Part shown: positions 1 to 9,085 of the stretch, piece by piece
How positions within the stretch are numbered: the first letter of the stretch is position 1
Layout of the letters: every line of letters starts with the position of its first letter
Assembly (NCBI GenBank): GCA_964425315.1
Contig: CAYRNB010000002.1
Span: 28,096-92,095, forward strand
Reading direction: 5' to 3'
Length of the DNA stretch: 64,000 nt
DNA from: Rhodoblastus sp964425315
GTDB lineage: Bacteria > Pseudomonadota > Alphaproteobacteria > Rhizobiales > Beijerinckiaceae
Made by a program: the position numbers and the translations under genes
The notes under the pieces: generated by a model
Told to the model about the DNA's origin: nothing
The model's input: only the letters and a program-made list of their open reading frames with translations
The model's database searches: none

Positions 1-580
1 TTTCCACAACGCCGACCGGATTGAGCCTTTGCCCGTCCGGCAGGAATTTTTCCGCCATGCGGGCGGCGAAAAACATGTCGCTGAGATCGCGGCGAAAACG
101 GCGCTCTATGCCCGGCCGGAGGATTTTCACGGCGACGGGGCGGGTGACCCCGTCCTCAATGATTGCGGCGCGATGCACTTGCGCCACCGACGCCGCCGCC
201 ACGGTTTCGCTCAGTTCGACGAACAGGCTTTCGAGGGGCCGTCCGAAGGACTTTTCCACAACGCTGACCGCCACATCGTGGGAGAACGGCTCCATCCGGT
301 CCTGCAAAGCTTCCAGTTCACGCGCCACGGCGACACCGACCACGTCGGGCCGCGTCGCTAATGTCTGGCCGAGCTTGACATAGGATGGGCCGAGCCGGGC
401 GATGGCTGGCGCGAGCCGCGCCATACCGCCGCCACGTCGCGCGACCAGTCTCGCCAAAAACAAGCCCATCCGCGCCTCCGGCGGCACGGCGGAGCCGTCG
501 ATACCGGAAAACACGCCTTCGCGCGCCAGGATGAACCCGGCGCGGCCAAGCCGCAGAACATGGCCGAGAAACGCCAACAC
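1..580 (-). CDS. ubiB: UbiB-family atypical kinase, C-terminus outside the window (partial)
   Basis: This is the N-terminal part (about 193 codons) of a UbiB/ADCK-type atypical kinase, needed for ubiquinone biosynthesis at the membrane. Read on the minus strand, it shows the family's KLGQTLATRPD motif (about residues 69-79) and the PVAVKILRPG segment with the ATP-site lysine near residue 150. The likely start is a GTG at 578-580, giving an N-terminus resembling other UbiB proteins; an AGGAG lies about 14 bases upstream, rather far. It follows ubiE by 17 bases on the same strand, so ubiE-ubiB are probably cotranscribed. The gene runs off the left edge, so the kinase C-lobe and membrane helices cannot be checked. 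Confidence 0.9.
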   Translation of the reverse strand, partial: MLAFLGHVLRLGRAGFILAREGVFSGIDGSAVPPEARMGLFLARLVARRGGGMARLAPAIARLGPSYVKLGQTLATRPDVVGVAVARELEALQDRMEPFSHDVAVSVVEKSFGRPLESLFVELSETVAAASVAQVHRAAIIEDGVTRPVAVKILRPGIERRFRRDLSDMFFAARMAEKFLPDGQRLNPVGVVE

Positions 581-597
581 GGAAGGGTCTCGAACTC

Positions 598-1398
598 CTA
601 CAATTTCCAGCCGGAATGAATGACGACGACCCCGCCGGTCAGGCGGGTGAAGCCGACCCGCTGGAATCCCGCTTGTTCTATCATGGCGGCGAACTCCTCG
701 GCCGGCGGAAACTGCCGGATCGATTCAACCAGATAGCGGTATGGCTCCGCTTCGCCCGTGACAATCCTGCCCATGAGCGGGATGACCGAAAAAGAGTAGG
801 ATTCGTAGATTTTAGCGAGAAACGGGGCTTCCACTTGAGAGAATTCAAGGCAAAGAAAACGCCCGCCGCGCTTGAGAACGCGATAGGCTTCCGCCAAGGC
901 TTTTTCGATGCGCGGCACATTTCGAATTCCAAAGGCGACCGTATAGGCGTCGAATTCGCCCTCGGGAAAGGGAAGGTCCTCGGCATTGGCTTCGACGAAG
1001 GTCAACCGGTCGGAAAGGCCTTTCTTTTCCGCTCTCTCGCGCCCGACCGCCAGCATGTCCGGGTTGATGTCGAGAACCACGCATTTTGTCTGCCGCCCGC
1101 CGGCGCGCGTCACGCGGAAAGCGATGTCCCCGGTGCCTCCCGCAACATCCAAGTGCTTGAAAGGTCTGGACTTAGACGGATGAACCTTGGCGACAAAAAC
1201 ATCTTTCCATAAGCGATGGAGGCCGCCCGACATCAAGTCGTTCATCACGTCATAGCGATGGGCCACCTTATGAAATACATCGTCGACCAGTCCCTGCTTG
1301 TCACCAAGCGGTACTTCCGAATAACCGAAATGGGTGCGGGTTTCGCCGCCGCCTTGCTGGGCGCGACCGTCGAAATCCGGCGGGGAGGCTTCTCGCAT
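598..1398 (-). CDS. ubiE: Ubiquinone/menaquinone C-methyltransferase UbiE
   Basis: UbiE is the SAM-dependent C-methyltransferase of ubiquinone synthesis. The protein (266 aa from the chosen start) has the SAM-binding motif LDVAGGTGDI near residue 83, the family N-terminal segment VFHKVAHRYDVMNDLMS, and the C-terminal GGVVVIHSGWKL. A longer reading starts at 1428, but the ATG at 1396-1398 has GGGAGA eight bases upstream, so I chose it. It is divergent from mutM and directly precedes ubiB, the usual mutM/ubiE/ubiB arrangement of Hyphomicrobiales. Confidence 0.95.
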   Translation of the reverse strand: MREASPPDFDGRAQQGGGETRTHFGYSEVPLGDKQGLVDDVFHKVAHRYDVMNDLMSGGLHRLWKDVFVAKVHPSKSRPFKHLDVAGGTGDIAFRVTRAGGRQTKCVVLDINPDMLAVGRERAEKKGLSDRLTFVEANAEDLPFPEGEFDAYTVAFGIRNVPRIEKALAEAYRVLKRGGRFLCLEFSQVEAPFLAKIYESYSFSVIPLMGRIVTGEAEPYRYLVESIRQFPPAEEFAAMIEQAGFQRVGFTRLTGGVVVIHSGWKL

Positions 1399-1488
1399 CT
1401 TGTCTTCTCCCGATGACGGGCGGACCATAGCGCGACCGCTCGCGCATGGCTATCTATCGCGGAGAAAACGCGATTTGAAGGGGACGAA

Positions 1489-2373
1489 ATGCCCGAACTG
1501 CCGGAGGTCGAAACTGTGCGTCGGGGTCTTGCGCCGATTCTTGTCGGCGCCCGGATCAAGCGCGTCGAGCTGCGACGGCCGGATTTGCGCTTTCCCTTTC
1601 CGGAAAAGTTCGCGCAACGTTTGCAAGGCCGGCGCATTATCGGACTCGATAGGCGCGCGAAATATCTGATCGCGCCTCTTGACGACGGTGCGGCGCTGAT
1701 CGCCCATCTCGGCATGAGCGGGGCCTTTCGCGTTGAAAAGGCGGATGAAATTCGGGGCGAACCGCTTGGCGCATTCTCTCTGCCTCATTCAAAAAAGCCG
1801 GCGCATGACCACGTCGTTCTTCATTTCGAGGGCGCGCGCGTCATCTACAACGATCCGCGCCGCTTCGGCTTCATGACCCTTGTCCCGCAGGCGGAGCTCG
1901 AGGCGCAGTCTTTTTTCGCCGGACTGGGCGTCGAGCCCCTGTCCGAGGCTTTCAGCAGCGCGGTCCTGGCGCGGCTTTTCGCCGGCAAAAGGGCGCCGCT
2001 GAAATCGGCGCTCCTCGACCAAAGACTGGTCGCAGGATTGGGCAATATTTACGTTTGCGAGGCTCTGCATCGATCCGGCTTGTCGCCAAATCGCCCGGCA
2101 GGGGGTTTGACAAAACGCAACGGCGCGCCTGCCAGGGCAGCAGAAAAGCTTGCGCGCGCCATCCGCGAGGTGCTGGAAGAAGCGGTCGCGGCAGGCGGAT
2201 CTTCGCTCCGCGACCATCGGCAGACCGATGGCTCCCTCGGATACTTCCAGCACAATTTCCGAGTTTACGGACGCGAAGGCGCGGCTTGTTCGAAAAGAAG
2301 CTGTGGCGGAACAATAATCAGGCAAACCCGAAGTGGCCGCTCGACCTTTTTTTGTCCCGTGTGCCAAAATTGA
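1489..2373 (+). CDS. mutM: Formamidopyrimidine-DNA glycosylase (Fpg/MutM)
   Basis: Bifunctional DNA glycosylase/AP lyase that removes oxidised purines such as 8-oxoguanine. The 294-aa protein begins with the catalytic MPELPEVETVRRGL (Pro2 and Glu3 after Met), has the QRLVAGLGNIYVCEALH helix-two-turn-helix segment, and ends with a zinc finger whose cysteines are spaced CSKRSC...CPVC. The C-x4-C first pair is common in alphaproteobacterial MutM. Length is normal. It is divergent from ubiE (about 90 bases apart) and followed 32 bases later by the YgjP-like gene on the same strand. Confidence 0.97.
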   Translation: MPELPEVETVRRGLAPILVGARIKRVELRRPDLRFPFPEKFAQRLQGRRIIGLDRRAKYLIAPLDDGAALIAHLGMSGAFRVEKADEIRGEPLGAFSLPHSKKPAHDHVVLHFEGARVIYNDPRRFGFMTLVPQAELEAQSFFAGLGVEPLSEAFSSAVLARLFAGKRAPLKSALLDQRLVAGLGNIYVCEALHRSGLSPNRPAGGLTKRNGAPARAAEKLARAIREVLEEAVAAGGSSLRDHRQTDGSLGYFQHNFRVYGREGAACSKRSCGGTIIRQTRSGRSTFFCPVCQN

Positions 2374-2405
2374 CAGACGCGAACGAGACCGGCGGATTCG
2401 AAACC

Positions 2406-3206
2406 ATGCTGAAATTTCTCGGCGGGAACCGCGCAAAGGCGGTGAGCGAAATCGAAGTCGCCTTCGGCGGCGAATCGTTTCTCGTTGCCCTCAAGCGCGT
2501 CGCGTCCGCGCGACGTTTTACCTTGCGCGTCCGCGCGGCGACCCGCGACGTCGTCCTGACCATGCCCGCCAGGGCAGGATTGCGGCAGGCGCAGGAATTC
2601 GCACAAAGCCATGCGGCGTGGATCGCTCAGCGCCTCGCGCGTTTGCCGGACCGCCTTCCGTTTGAGCCGGGCGCGAAGATTTTTTTTCGCGGCGCGGAGC
2701 ATGTATTGCGGCACTGCCCGCAGTCGCGCGTCGGCGGTGCTCGACGCGGCCCGGTCTGGCTGGAGGCGCGCGATGGACGGACTTTTATTTGCGCTTCCGG
2801 CGAATTGGCCCATTTCGAGCGTCGAATCGCCGATTTCCTTCGGCGCGAGGCGCGCCGCGATCTTGAAGCCGCCGTGCGACGGCATGCGGCGGTGGTTGGG
2901 CGTGCGCCCATTGCGCTAACACTTCGCGACACGTCCAGCCGCTGGGGCTCCTGTTCAGCCAAGGGCGCGCTGAATTTTTCCTGGCGGCTGATCATGGCGC
3001 CGCCTTTCGTCCTTGATTACCTCGCCGCGCATGAAACGGCCCATCTGCGCCACCACGACCATTCGACGAAGTTCTGGGCTTTGACGAGGAGCCTATGCCC
3101 GCAGACGGAACAGGCGGAAGCTTGGCTCAAGGCTCACGGCGCGCATTTGCACCGTTATGGGCGTCGTCCGCGGCCAAGCGGCGACAGCGATCTTAACGCC
3201 GAATGA
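2406..3206 (+). CDS. M48 family metallopeptidase-like protein (YgjP/DUF45)
   Basis: A 266-aa member of the YgjP/SprT-like zinc metallopeptidase family, whose physiological substrate is unknown. The zinc motif is HETAHLRHHDHS near residue 220, followed by FWALTRSLCPQ; before it is the family signature SRWGSCSAKGALNFSWRL. The ATG at 2406 gives an N-terminus without obvious signal peptide. The same frame is open further upstream into mutM, but that part is antisense-like noise in another frame of mutM. Its 3' end overlaps trmB, which is convergent, by 14 bases. Confidence 0.88.
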   Translation: MLKFLGGNRAKAVSEIEVAFGGESFLVALKRVASARRFTLRVRAATRDVVLTMPARAGLRQAQEFAQSHAAWIAQRLARLPDRLPFEPGAKIFFRGAEHVLRHCPQSRVGGARRGPVWLEARDGRTFICASGELAHFERRIADFLRREARRDLEAAVRRHAAVVGRAPIALTLRDTSSRWGSCSAKGALNFSWRLIMAPPFVLDYLAAHETAHLRHHDHSTKFWALTRSLCPQTEQAEAWLKAHGAHLHRYGRRPRPSGDSDLNAE

Positions 3207-3903
3207 AAGTCAGATAGACGGGCCGCCGCCCGTCGCGCAAAGCTTTGGCTTCGTAGCGCGTTCCCGGCCAATCGGCCCAAGGAGCCAGCCAATCCTTGGC
3301 GCTTTTCGCCGGCCAGAAGAAATCCGCAGAGCGAAGGACGCGCGCCAGAGTCCAGCCGGCGTAATCGTCAATGTCGGTAGCGAAACGCAATTCCGCGCCC
3401 GAACGCATGACTCGGCCCAGCCGAGACAGCATTTCGTCGGAAATGAAGCGGCGACGCCTGTGTCGCCGTTTCGGCCAAGGATCTGGATAGAGCAGGCAGA
3501 CGCCGGCCAGGCTGGCCGCGGGCAATGCGTCGATCAATCGCGCCGCGTCTCCATCATGGATGCGAATGTTGGTCAAACAGCGCGTTTCGATCTCGGCGAG
3601 GAGTTTTGCGACGCCATTAACGAAGGGCTCGCAACCGAAATAGCCACGCCGAGGATGGACGCCAGCTTCGGCGGCGAGGTGTTCGCCTCCGCCAAAACCG
3701 ATTTCGAGCCGAAGGTCGTCGGGACGATCGGGAAAAAGGCATCGAGGATCGACGAGGGGCGCGGCCAAGTCGACGCGCAACTTGGGGAGCAGAGTCTCGA
3801 TCAATTTAGCCTGATGGGGACGCAAGGCCTTGCCTTTGCGCCTGCCGTATATTCCGCCGTCGCCTAATGAGCGAAGACGTTGCTGATCGTTCGCAATAGT
3901 CAT
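3193..3903 (-). CDS. trmB: tRNA (guanine-N7-)-methyltransferase TrmB
   Basis: Methylates N7 of G46 in the variable loop of many tRNAs using SAM. The 236-aa protein shows the SAM-binding segment LRLEIGFGGGEH near residue 64, the family motif LLYPDPWPKRRHRRRRF and the C-terminal GTRYEAKALRDG segment. It lies 14 bases downstream of metK on the same strand, so the methyl-donor synthase and this consumer are probably one transcript. In many Hyphomicrobiales rimP follows trmB; here the next gene is the convergent YgjP-like gene, so that linkage is broken. Confidence 0.96.
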   Translation of the reverse strand: MTIANDQQRLRSLGDGGIYGRRKGKALRPHQAKLIETLLPKLRVDLAAPLVDPRCLFPDRPDDLRLEIGFGGGEHLAAEAGVHPRRGYFGCEPFVNGVAKLLAEIETRCLTNIRIHDGDAARLIDALPAASLAGVCLLYPDPWPKRRHRRRRFISDEMLSRLGRVMRSGAELRFATDIDDYAGWTLARVLRSADFFWPAKSAKDWLAPWADWPGTRYEAKALRDGRRPVYLTFIRR

Positions 3904-3917
3904 TCCGCCTCAACTTT

Positions 3918-5111
<1,194 letters not shown>

Positions 5112-5114
<3 letters not shown>

Positions 5115-5129
5115 GATCTGCCTCCAGAT
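5112..5129 (-). promoter_or_regulatory. metK ribosome binding site inside a small hairpin, with TTG start
   Basis: On the minus strand ATCTG-GAGG-CAGAT forms a perfect 5-bp stem (5125-5129 with 5116-5120) whose four-base loop is part of the Shine-Dalgarno GGAGG. The TTG start codon follows immediately. Placing the ribosome site in a loop could expose it or make it sensitive to ligand or protein binding; that function is inference. Confidence 0.5.
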
Positions 5130-5130
5130 T

Positions 5131-5148
5131 AAAAGGCGCCGTCGCGCC
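5131..5148 (-). terminator. Terminator-like hairpin plus T-tract in the metK leader
   Basis: On the minus strand GGCGC-GACG-GCGCC (5-bp GC stem) is followed directly by TTTT, just before the metK ribosome binding site. It resembles a short intrinsic terminator or a sequestering stem. Its 5' arm overlaps a possible upstream stem GTCGT/GCGAC, so the two could be mutually exclusive, as in transcription-attenuation switches. The T-tract is only four long, so termination would be weak. Confidence 0.4.
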
Positions 5149-5267
5149 AGGGCTCGAACGACCCGCCTCCCAATCGAGTCCGCGCCGCCCAGAGCGCAAA
5201 CCCGGATCCGACGCGCCGCATTAGAGCACGGTCCACGTCGTCGAAACCGCGATCAAAAGACCGCATC
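5149..5267 (-). promoter_or_regulatory. metK 5' leader, possible SAM-responsive element
   Basis: About 145 bases separate the candidate promoter from the metK start. Near 5143-5163 the minus strand reads GTCGTTCGAGCCCTGGCGCG; with the following AC, GTCGT/GCGAC could pair around a 12-base loop ending in CCTGGC. As I recall the consensus, the SAM/SAH riboswitch found before metK in Rhodobacterales has a comparable stem with a loop ending CCUGGC. The downstream pseudoknot partner is not convincing here. No SAM-II match is seen. A covariance search is needed. Confidence 0.3.
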
Positions 5268-5296
5268 GTTTAATGGAACGGCGTTCGTTTCGTCAA
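5268..5296 (-). promoter_or_regulatory. Candidate metK promoter
   Basis: On the minus strand TTGACG (5291-5296) is followed after 17 bases by TTAAAC (5268-5273). The -35 element is a good sigma-70 match; the -10 is weak. It would give a leader of about 145 bases. Confidence 0.35.
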
Positions 5297-5367
5297 GCAT
5301 TTCGGCGCGAATCGTTCGATAAAACAAACGCGCTGTGAAAAATGCCGCGATTGCTGAATTGATCGGC

Positions 5368-5778
5368 TCAGCTATTTTCGCTTTCCGCAAGCGCCGTCAC
5401 CAGATCAACGATTTTTTTCCGAACTTTGGGATCGGCAATCCGTGCGAAGGCGCGGTTGAGGCTCAACCCTTCCGCCGTCATGACGAAATCGCTGGCAAGG
5501 CTGTCTTCCGCGTCGCCCTCCGCAAATCCACCGTTGATCGCTCCGTCGGCGACCGGCGCGCCTTTAAAGAAATAGGCGAGGGGAATATTCAACGCTTCCG
5601 ATATCTGCTGCAATCGGCTGGCGCTGATCCGATTGGTTCCTTTTTCGTATTTTTGCACCTGCTGGAATGTCAGCCCCAGGGCTTCGCCCAGCTTCTCCTG
5701 ACTCATGCCGACCAGCATCCGCCGCATGCGCACACGGGCGCCGACGTGGCGGTCGATTGGATTGGGTGCTTTGGACAC
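5368..5778 (-). CDS. XRE-family HTH transcriptional regulator (PraR/PhrR-like)
   Basis: A 136-aa regulator with one Cro/CI helix-turn-helix: VGARVRMRRMLVGMSQEKLG then GLTFQQVQKYEKGTNRISAS, and a C-terminal region ending in PKVRKKIVDLVTALAES. The N-terminal IDRHVGARVRMRR pattern is that of the rhizobial PraR/PhrR group, which represses quorum-sensing and biofilm genes in some rhizobia; the same role here is only inference. GTG at 5778 is preferred because conserved homologues begin near SKAPNPID, with GGGAAA upstream; a TTG at 5811 is an alternative. It lies between lnt and metK, as in many Hyphomicrobiales. Confidence 0.88.
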   Translation of the reverse strand: MSKAPNPIDRHVGARVRMRRMLVGMSQEKLGEALGLTFQQVQKYEKGTNRISASRLQQISEALNIPLAYFFKGAPVADGAINGGFAEGDAEDSLASDFVMTAEGLSLNRAFARIADPKVRKKIVDLVTALAESENS

Positions 5779-5835
5779 GGAATTTCCCGGCGAGACAACT
5801 ATACCGTGCAATTTGCGACAGAGCCTGACCTAAAG

Positions 5836-7404
5836 TCAAACCCTGATTGGGCGAATAAAAGCGCCTATAAGGACAAAAATCCATAAGATCGCGGGGATCA
5901 AATGGGGATTGCGAGAAAATTCAGTTGGCGCCAACGGCTTGGGCAACGGTCCATCGACGAAGGCTTCCACGCCCAGCGGCGCTGATGCGACGGTGCGCCC
6001 ATAGGGATCAATAATCGCGGATATGCCGGTGTTCGCTGCGCGCACCAAAGGCAAGCCCTGTTCAATCGCCCGCAGACGAGCTTGAGCGAAATGCTGATAG
6101 GGACCTGGCGTATCGCCGAACCAGCCGTCATTGGTGACGTTGAGCATTAGCCCCGGCCGTATGGGCAGGGCGCGGATACGATCAGCTATTTCGTCGGGAA
6201 ATATGGACTCATAACAAACCATTGGGAAAACCGGCGGCAGTCCTGGGGCGGTCAGAAGCCGCGACTTCACGCCCGGTTGGAAACCGCCAGGAATTGATAC
6301 GAATTGGGTGATTCCGGCGCGCGCCAGCAGAAAAGCAAAAGGCATGTATTCTCCGAAAGGCGCGAGATGCATTTTGTCGTAGCTCTCTTTGATCTCACCA
6401 TCCGCGATGACCTCTACAGAGTTGAAATAATTTGTTTTACGTCCTTCTCCTTCGGCGCGGGCGGCGCCTGTGAAAAGAATAGTGTTCTGCAAACGCTCGC
6501 CAATTAGCGACAAGGCCGCCGGGTTGCGCGACAGGATGAAAGGAAACGCGGACTCCGGCCAGAACAAAGCGGTGATATCCTTTACCCCGGTCGTTTGCGG
6601 CGAAGTCGCGCGATCAGACAAGCTGAGGTAGCGCTCAAGCAACTGATTGCGACGATCCCAGCGAAATTCATCCAGCGGAACATCGGGCTGAACGACGCGC
6701 AACTTGACGCCCGGCAAATTCCGGGCGGTCGCGTGCAGGCGCCAAAAACCGAAAAGCGCGAGGCCTGCCAGGGCGACCAGCGCGGCTGATGGCGCAATCC
6801 GATTCGGCTTTGCTCCCGCGAGCAGCGCGGGAGAGGCGAATAGCAGCACCGAAAGGACGGTCAGGCCGTAAAGACCGTAAATCGAGGCCGTCTGGGCGAA
6901 ATACAGATTGCCGCCCAGGACCATGCCGAAGTCATTCCAGGGAAAGCCGGTAAAAAGGTGTCCGCGCAGCCATTCCGCCAGGCTTAATCCGGCTGCGAGG
7001 GCAAAGATTCGCGCCGGCCCCGCAGACCACAACAGTCGCGCGACAAGAAATCCAAAAGCGGTGAAAAGAGCCAGACCGGCCGGAAGTCCCAGCACGCCGA
7101 GGGGCAAAGCCCAGGCGAACTTGTCGGCCTCCGCCAGAAAAGCATTCCCGAGCCACCACAGGCCGGCGACAAAATAACCAAAGCCCATCCACCATCCGGC
7201 GCCCGCCGCGCGGCGCAAGCTCGCCCACAGGTTGTCGCCGGTTGACCCATCGATGAGCCAGACCGCGAGGACCATCGGAACAAAGAAAGCCGGGAAAAAG
7301 CCTATCGGCGCCAAGGCGAGGGCGCCGACGGCGCCGCCGCCAAAGGCGATAAGGCGGCGCGGCCAACGATCGGCGAGAACGACGCGCTGGGCGATAGATT
7401 CCAT
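5836..7404 (-). CDS. lnt: Apolipoprotein N-acyltransferase Lnt
   Basis: Inner-membrane enzyme that adds the third acyl chain to lipoproteins, preparing them for Lol sorting. The 522-aa protein has several N-terminal hydrophobic helices (roughly residues 18-225) and a periplasmic nitrilase-like domain with the Glu in FWPESAFPF, the Lys in YDKMHLAPFGEYMPF and the Cys in MVCYESIFPDE, which match the catalytic triad. A C-terminal helix (PAILWIFVLIGAF) closes it. ATG at 7402-7404 has AGGAAAG upstream. lolA and lptE, both in the same lipoprotein/envelope pathway, are elsewhere in this window. Confidence 0.97.
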   Translation of the reverse strand: MESIAQRVVLADRWPRRLIAFGGGAVGALALAPIGFFPAFFVPMVLAVWLIDGSTGDNLWASLRRAAGAGWWMGFGYFVAGLWWLGNAFLAEADKFAWALPLGVLGLPAGLALFTAFGFLVARLLWSAGPARIFALAAGLSLAEWLRGHLFTGFPWNDFGMVLGGNLYFAQTASIYGLYGLTVLSVLLFASPALLAGAKPNRIAPSAALVALAGLALFGFWRLHATARNLPGVKLRVVQPDVPLDEFRWDRRNQLLERYLSLSDRATSPQTTGVKDITALFWPESAFPFILSRNPAALSLIGERLQNTILFTGAARAEGEGRKTNYFNSVEVIADGEIKESYDKMHLAPFGEYMPFAFLLARAGITQFVSIPGGFQPGVKSRLLTAPGLPPVFPMVCYESIFPDEIADRIRALPIRPGLMLNVTNDGWFGDTPGPYQHFAQARLRAIEQGLPLVRAANTGISAIIDPYGRTVASAPLGVEAFVDGPLPKPLAPTEFSRNPHLIPAILWIFVLIGAFIRPIRV

Positions 7405-7560
7405 CTGTCTTTCCTGGGGCCCACAACCGCGAATCGCCGTTGATCCTATAGCGGTCGACGGCGGATTGCGAAGCTGCGAGCTTTAAGCTCCTTCATTTCC
7501 CGAGAACAACGCCGACCGTCAAGCTATTCTCGTGAATGAAGTTGTTGCCGAAGGGTACGT

Positions 7561-8595
7561 TTAGGAAGGACTCGCGGTCGCGGGCTCCGGCCCGGCTTTC
7601 GTGTCGATCAGCCGCAATTTGAGCCGTTTCAATCGCCGCGGATCGGCGTCCAATATATCGAATTCGAAGTCGCCATCGGGGCTGACGACCACTTCGCCAC
7701 GGATCGGCACTCGCCCAGCGAATGCGGCGGCGAGGCCGCCGAGCGTGTCGACTTCCTCGCGTTGGCCGAGGCCGCCTAAATCCAGCCCGACCATTTCCGA
7801 GGCCTCCTCAAGTCCAACGCGCGCGTCCGCGATGAAAACGCCAGGCGCAACATTTTCTATTTTGGGATTTTCGTCGAAATCATGCTCGTCTTCAATGTCG
7901 CCCACGATCATTTCGACAATGTCCTCAATCGACACCAGGCCGTCCGTGCCGCCATATTCGTCGATCACCAGCGCCATATGGGTCCGGGTCGCCTGCATTT
8001 TTACCAGGAGGTCGAGCGCGGGCATCGACGGCGGCGCATAAAGCACCGGCCGCAAAATCCCTGCCGCTTCGAGCTTCATCGAGAGATCGACTGGCGCATA
8101 GCGCGCCGCGGCCGCAGCCGGCGGCGTCCCTGGCGCCGAAGCGCTGTCGCTCGGTTGACCAGGCCGTTGCAAAAGGGAATTTTCGGCCGAAGCGGCGATG
8201 AAATCGACGAAATCGCGAATATGGACCATGCCGCGAGGATCATCGAGCGTTTCGCCATGAACGGGGAGGCGGGAATGGCCCGCCATCCGAAAGGTTACAA
8301 GCACTTCCGCCAAAGACACGTCAATTGGGACCGCGATTATATCCGCCCGCGGAACCATGACGTCGCGCACCCTGATTTCATGCAAGCCAAGCACGTTCTT
8401 GAGCATGGCCCGCTCCTGCGGGCTGAAATCATCGGCGAGCGAGGCGTCATCCAGAGCATCCTCGATATCGTCGCGAATCGAAGCGCCGCTCAGGCCGAAC
8501 AGGCCGCGCAAACGTTCCAGAACTGACCCTCCCGACCTACTCGAACTTCGCTCGTCAGATGACGGCCCTTCCGTTTCCCTTTCAGACGCGCTCAT
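7561..8595 (-). CDS. corC: CBS-domain protein of the CorC/TlyC hemolysin-like family
   Basis: A 344-aa soluble protein with two CBS motifs (VRDVMVPRADIIAVPIDVSL and the later ALDLLVKMQATRTHMALVID) and a C-terminal CorC_HlyC transporter-associated domain, FEFDILDADPRRLKRLKL. An unusually polar Ser/Glu-rich N-terminus precedes it. Family members are linked to cobalt/magnesium efflux, and the name is by family only. About 38 residues of low-complexity Ser/Ala/Pro-rich linker lie between the CBS motifs. Its start overlaps the ybeY end by 14 bases, so it is in the ybeY-phoH-miaB operon. Confidence 0.9.
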   Translation of the reverse strand: MSASERETEGPSSDERSSSRSGGSVLERLRGLFGLSGASIRDDIEDALDDASLADDFSPQERAMLKNVLGLHEIRVRDVMVPRADIIAVPIDVSLAEVLVTFRMAGHSRLPVHGETLDDPRGMVHIRDFVDFIAASAENSLLQRPGQPSDSASAPGTPPAAAAARYAPVDLSMKLEAAGILRPVLYAPPSMPALDLLVKMQATRTHMALVIDEYGGTDGLVSIEDIVEMIVGDIEDEHDFDENPKIENVAPGVFIADARVGLEEASEMVGLDLGGLGQREEVDTLGGLAAAFAGRVPIRGEVVVSPDGDFEFDILDADPRRLKRLKLRLIDTKAGPEPATASPS

Positions 8596-9085
8596 GGTCG
8601 ACCGTCTTTTCCCTTTCCTCTTTTCCGTAGGGGTCGTCGAGGCCCAAACGCCGCAAAATGCGGATTTCCATCGCCTCCATCACCTCGGCTTCTTCATCGT
8701 CCTCATGATCGTATCCCAAAAGATGGAGAAAGCCGTGGGCAATCATATGGCGGCAATGATCATCGATGGTCTTGCCTTGTTCCCGAGCCTCACGCTCCAC
8801 GGTTTCGTAAGCTATGGCGATGTCTCCAAGAAAATGACCGGATTCAAGGGACAAAGCGGCAGGAAAGGAGAGAACATTGGTAGGTTTATCCTGACTGCGG
8901 AACTGTCGATTCAGCCCCCGAATACACTTGTCGTCACAAAAAAGCAGGCTGACCTCAGTCCCTTCCGGCAAATCTATGCCGATTTCCTGCAATGAGGCCT
9001 GCAAACATTCCGAAATCAAGGAATCGAGGTCCGCCAGTTCGTCCCAGCTGGAGCAGTCGACCGCCGTTTCAATTGCCAGTCTCAT
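8582..9085 (-). CDS. ybeY: Endoribonuclease YbeY (rRNA maturation factor)
   Basis: Zinc-dependent endoribonuclease for 16S rRNA 3'-end maturation and ribosome quality control. The 167-aa protein contains the HGFLHLLGYDHE motif near residue 124, whose three histidines bind the metal, preceded by the core segment FLGDIAIAYE. Its start overlaps the end of phoH by four bases, so translation is likely coupled. The phoH-ybeY-corC order is conserved widely. Confidence 0.96.
   Translation of the reverse strand: MRLAIETAVDCSSWDELADLDSLISECLQASLQEIGIDLPEGTEVSLLFCDDKCIRGLNRQFRSQDKPTNVLSFPAALSLESGHFLGDIAIAYETVEREAREQGKTIDDHCRHMIAHGFLHLLGYDHEDDEEAEVMEAMEIRILRRLGLDDPYGKEEREKTVDHERV

Noticed and set aside
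5150..5170. tRNA T-arm-like sequence (TTCGA within a GGG/CCC stem) in the metK leader
   Set aside because: No D-arm, anticodon arm or acceptor stem can be assembled around it; treated as part of the leader structure.
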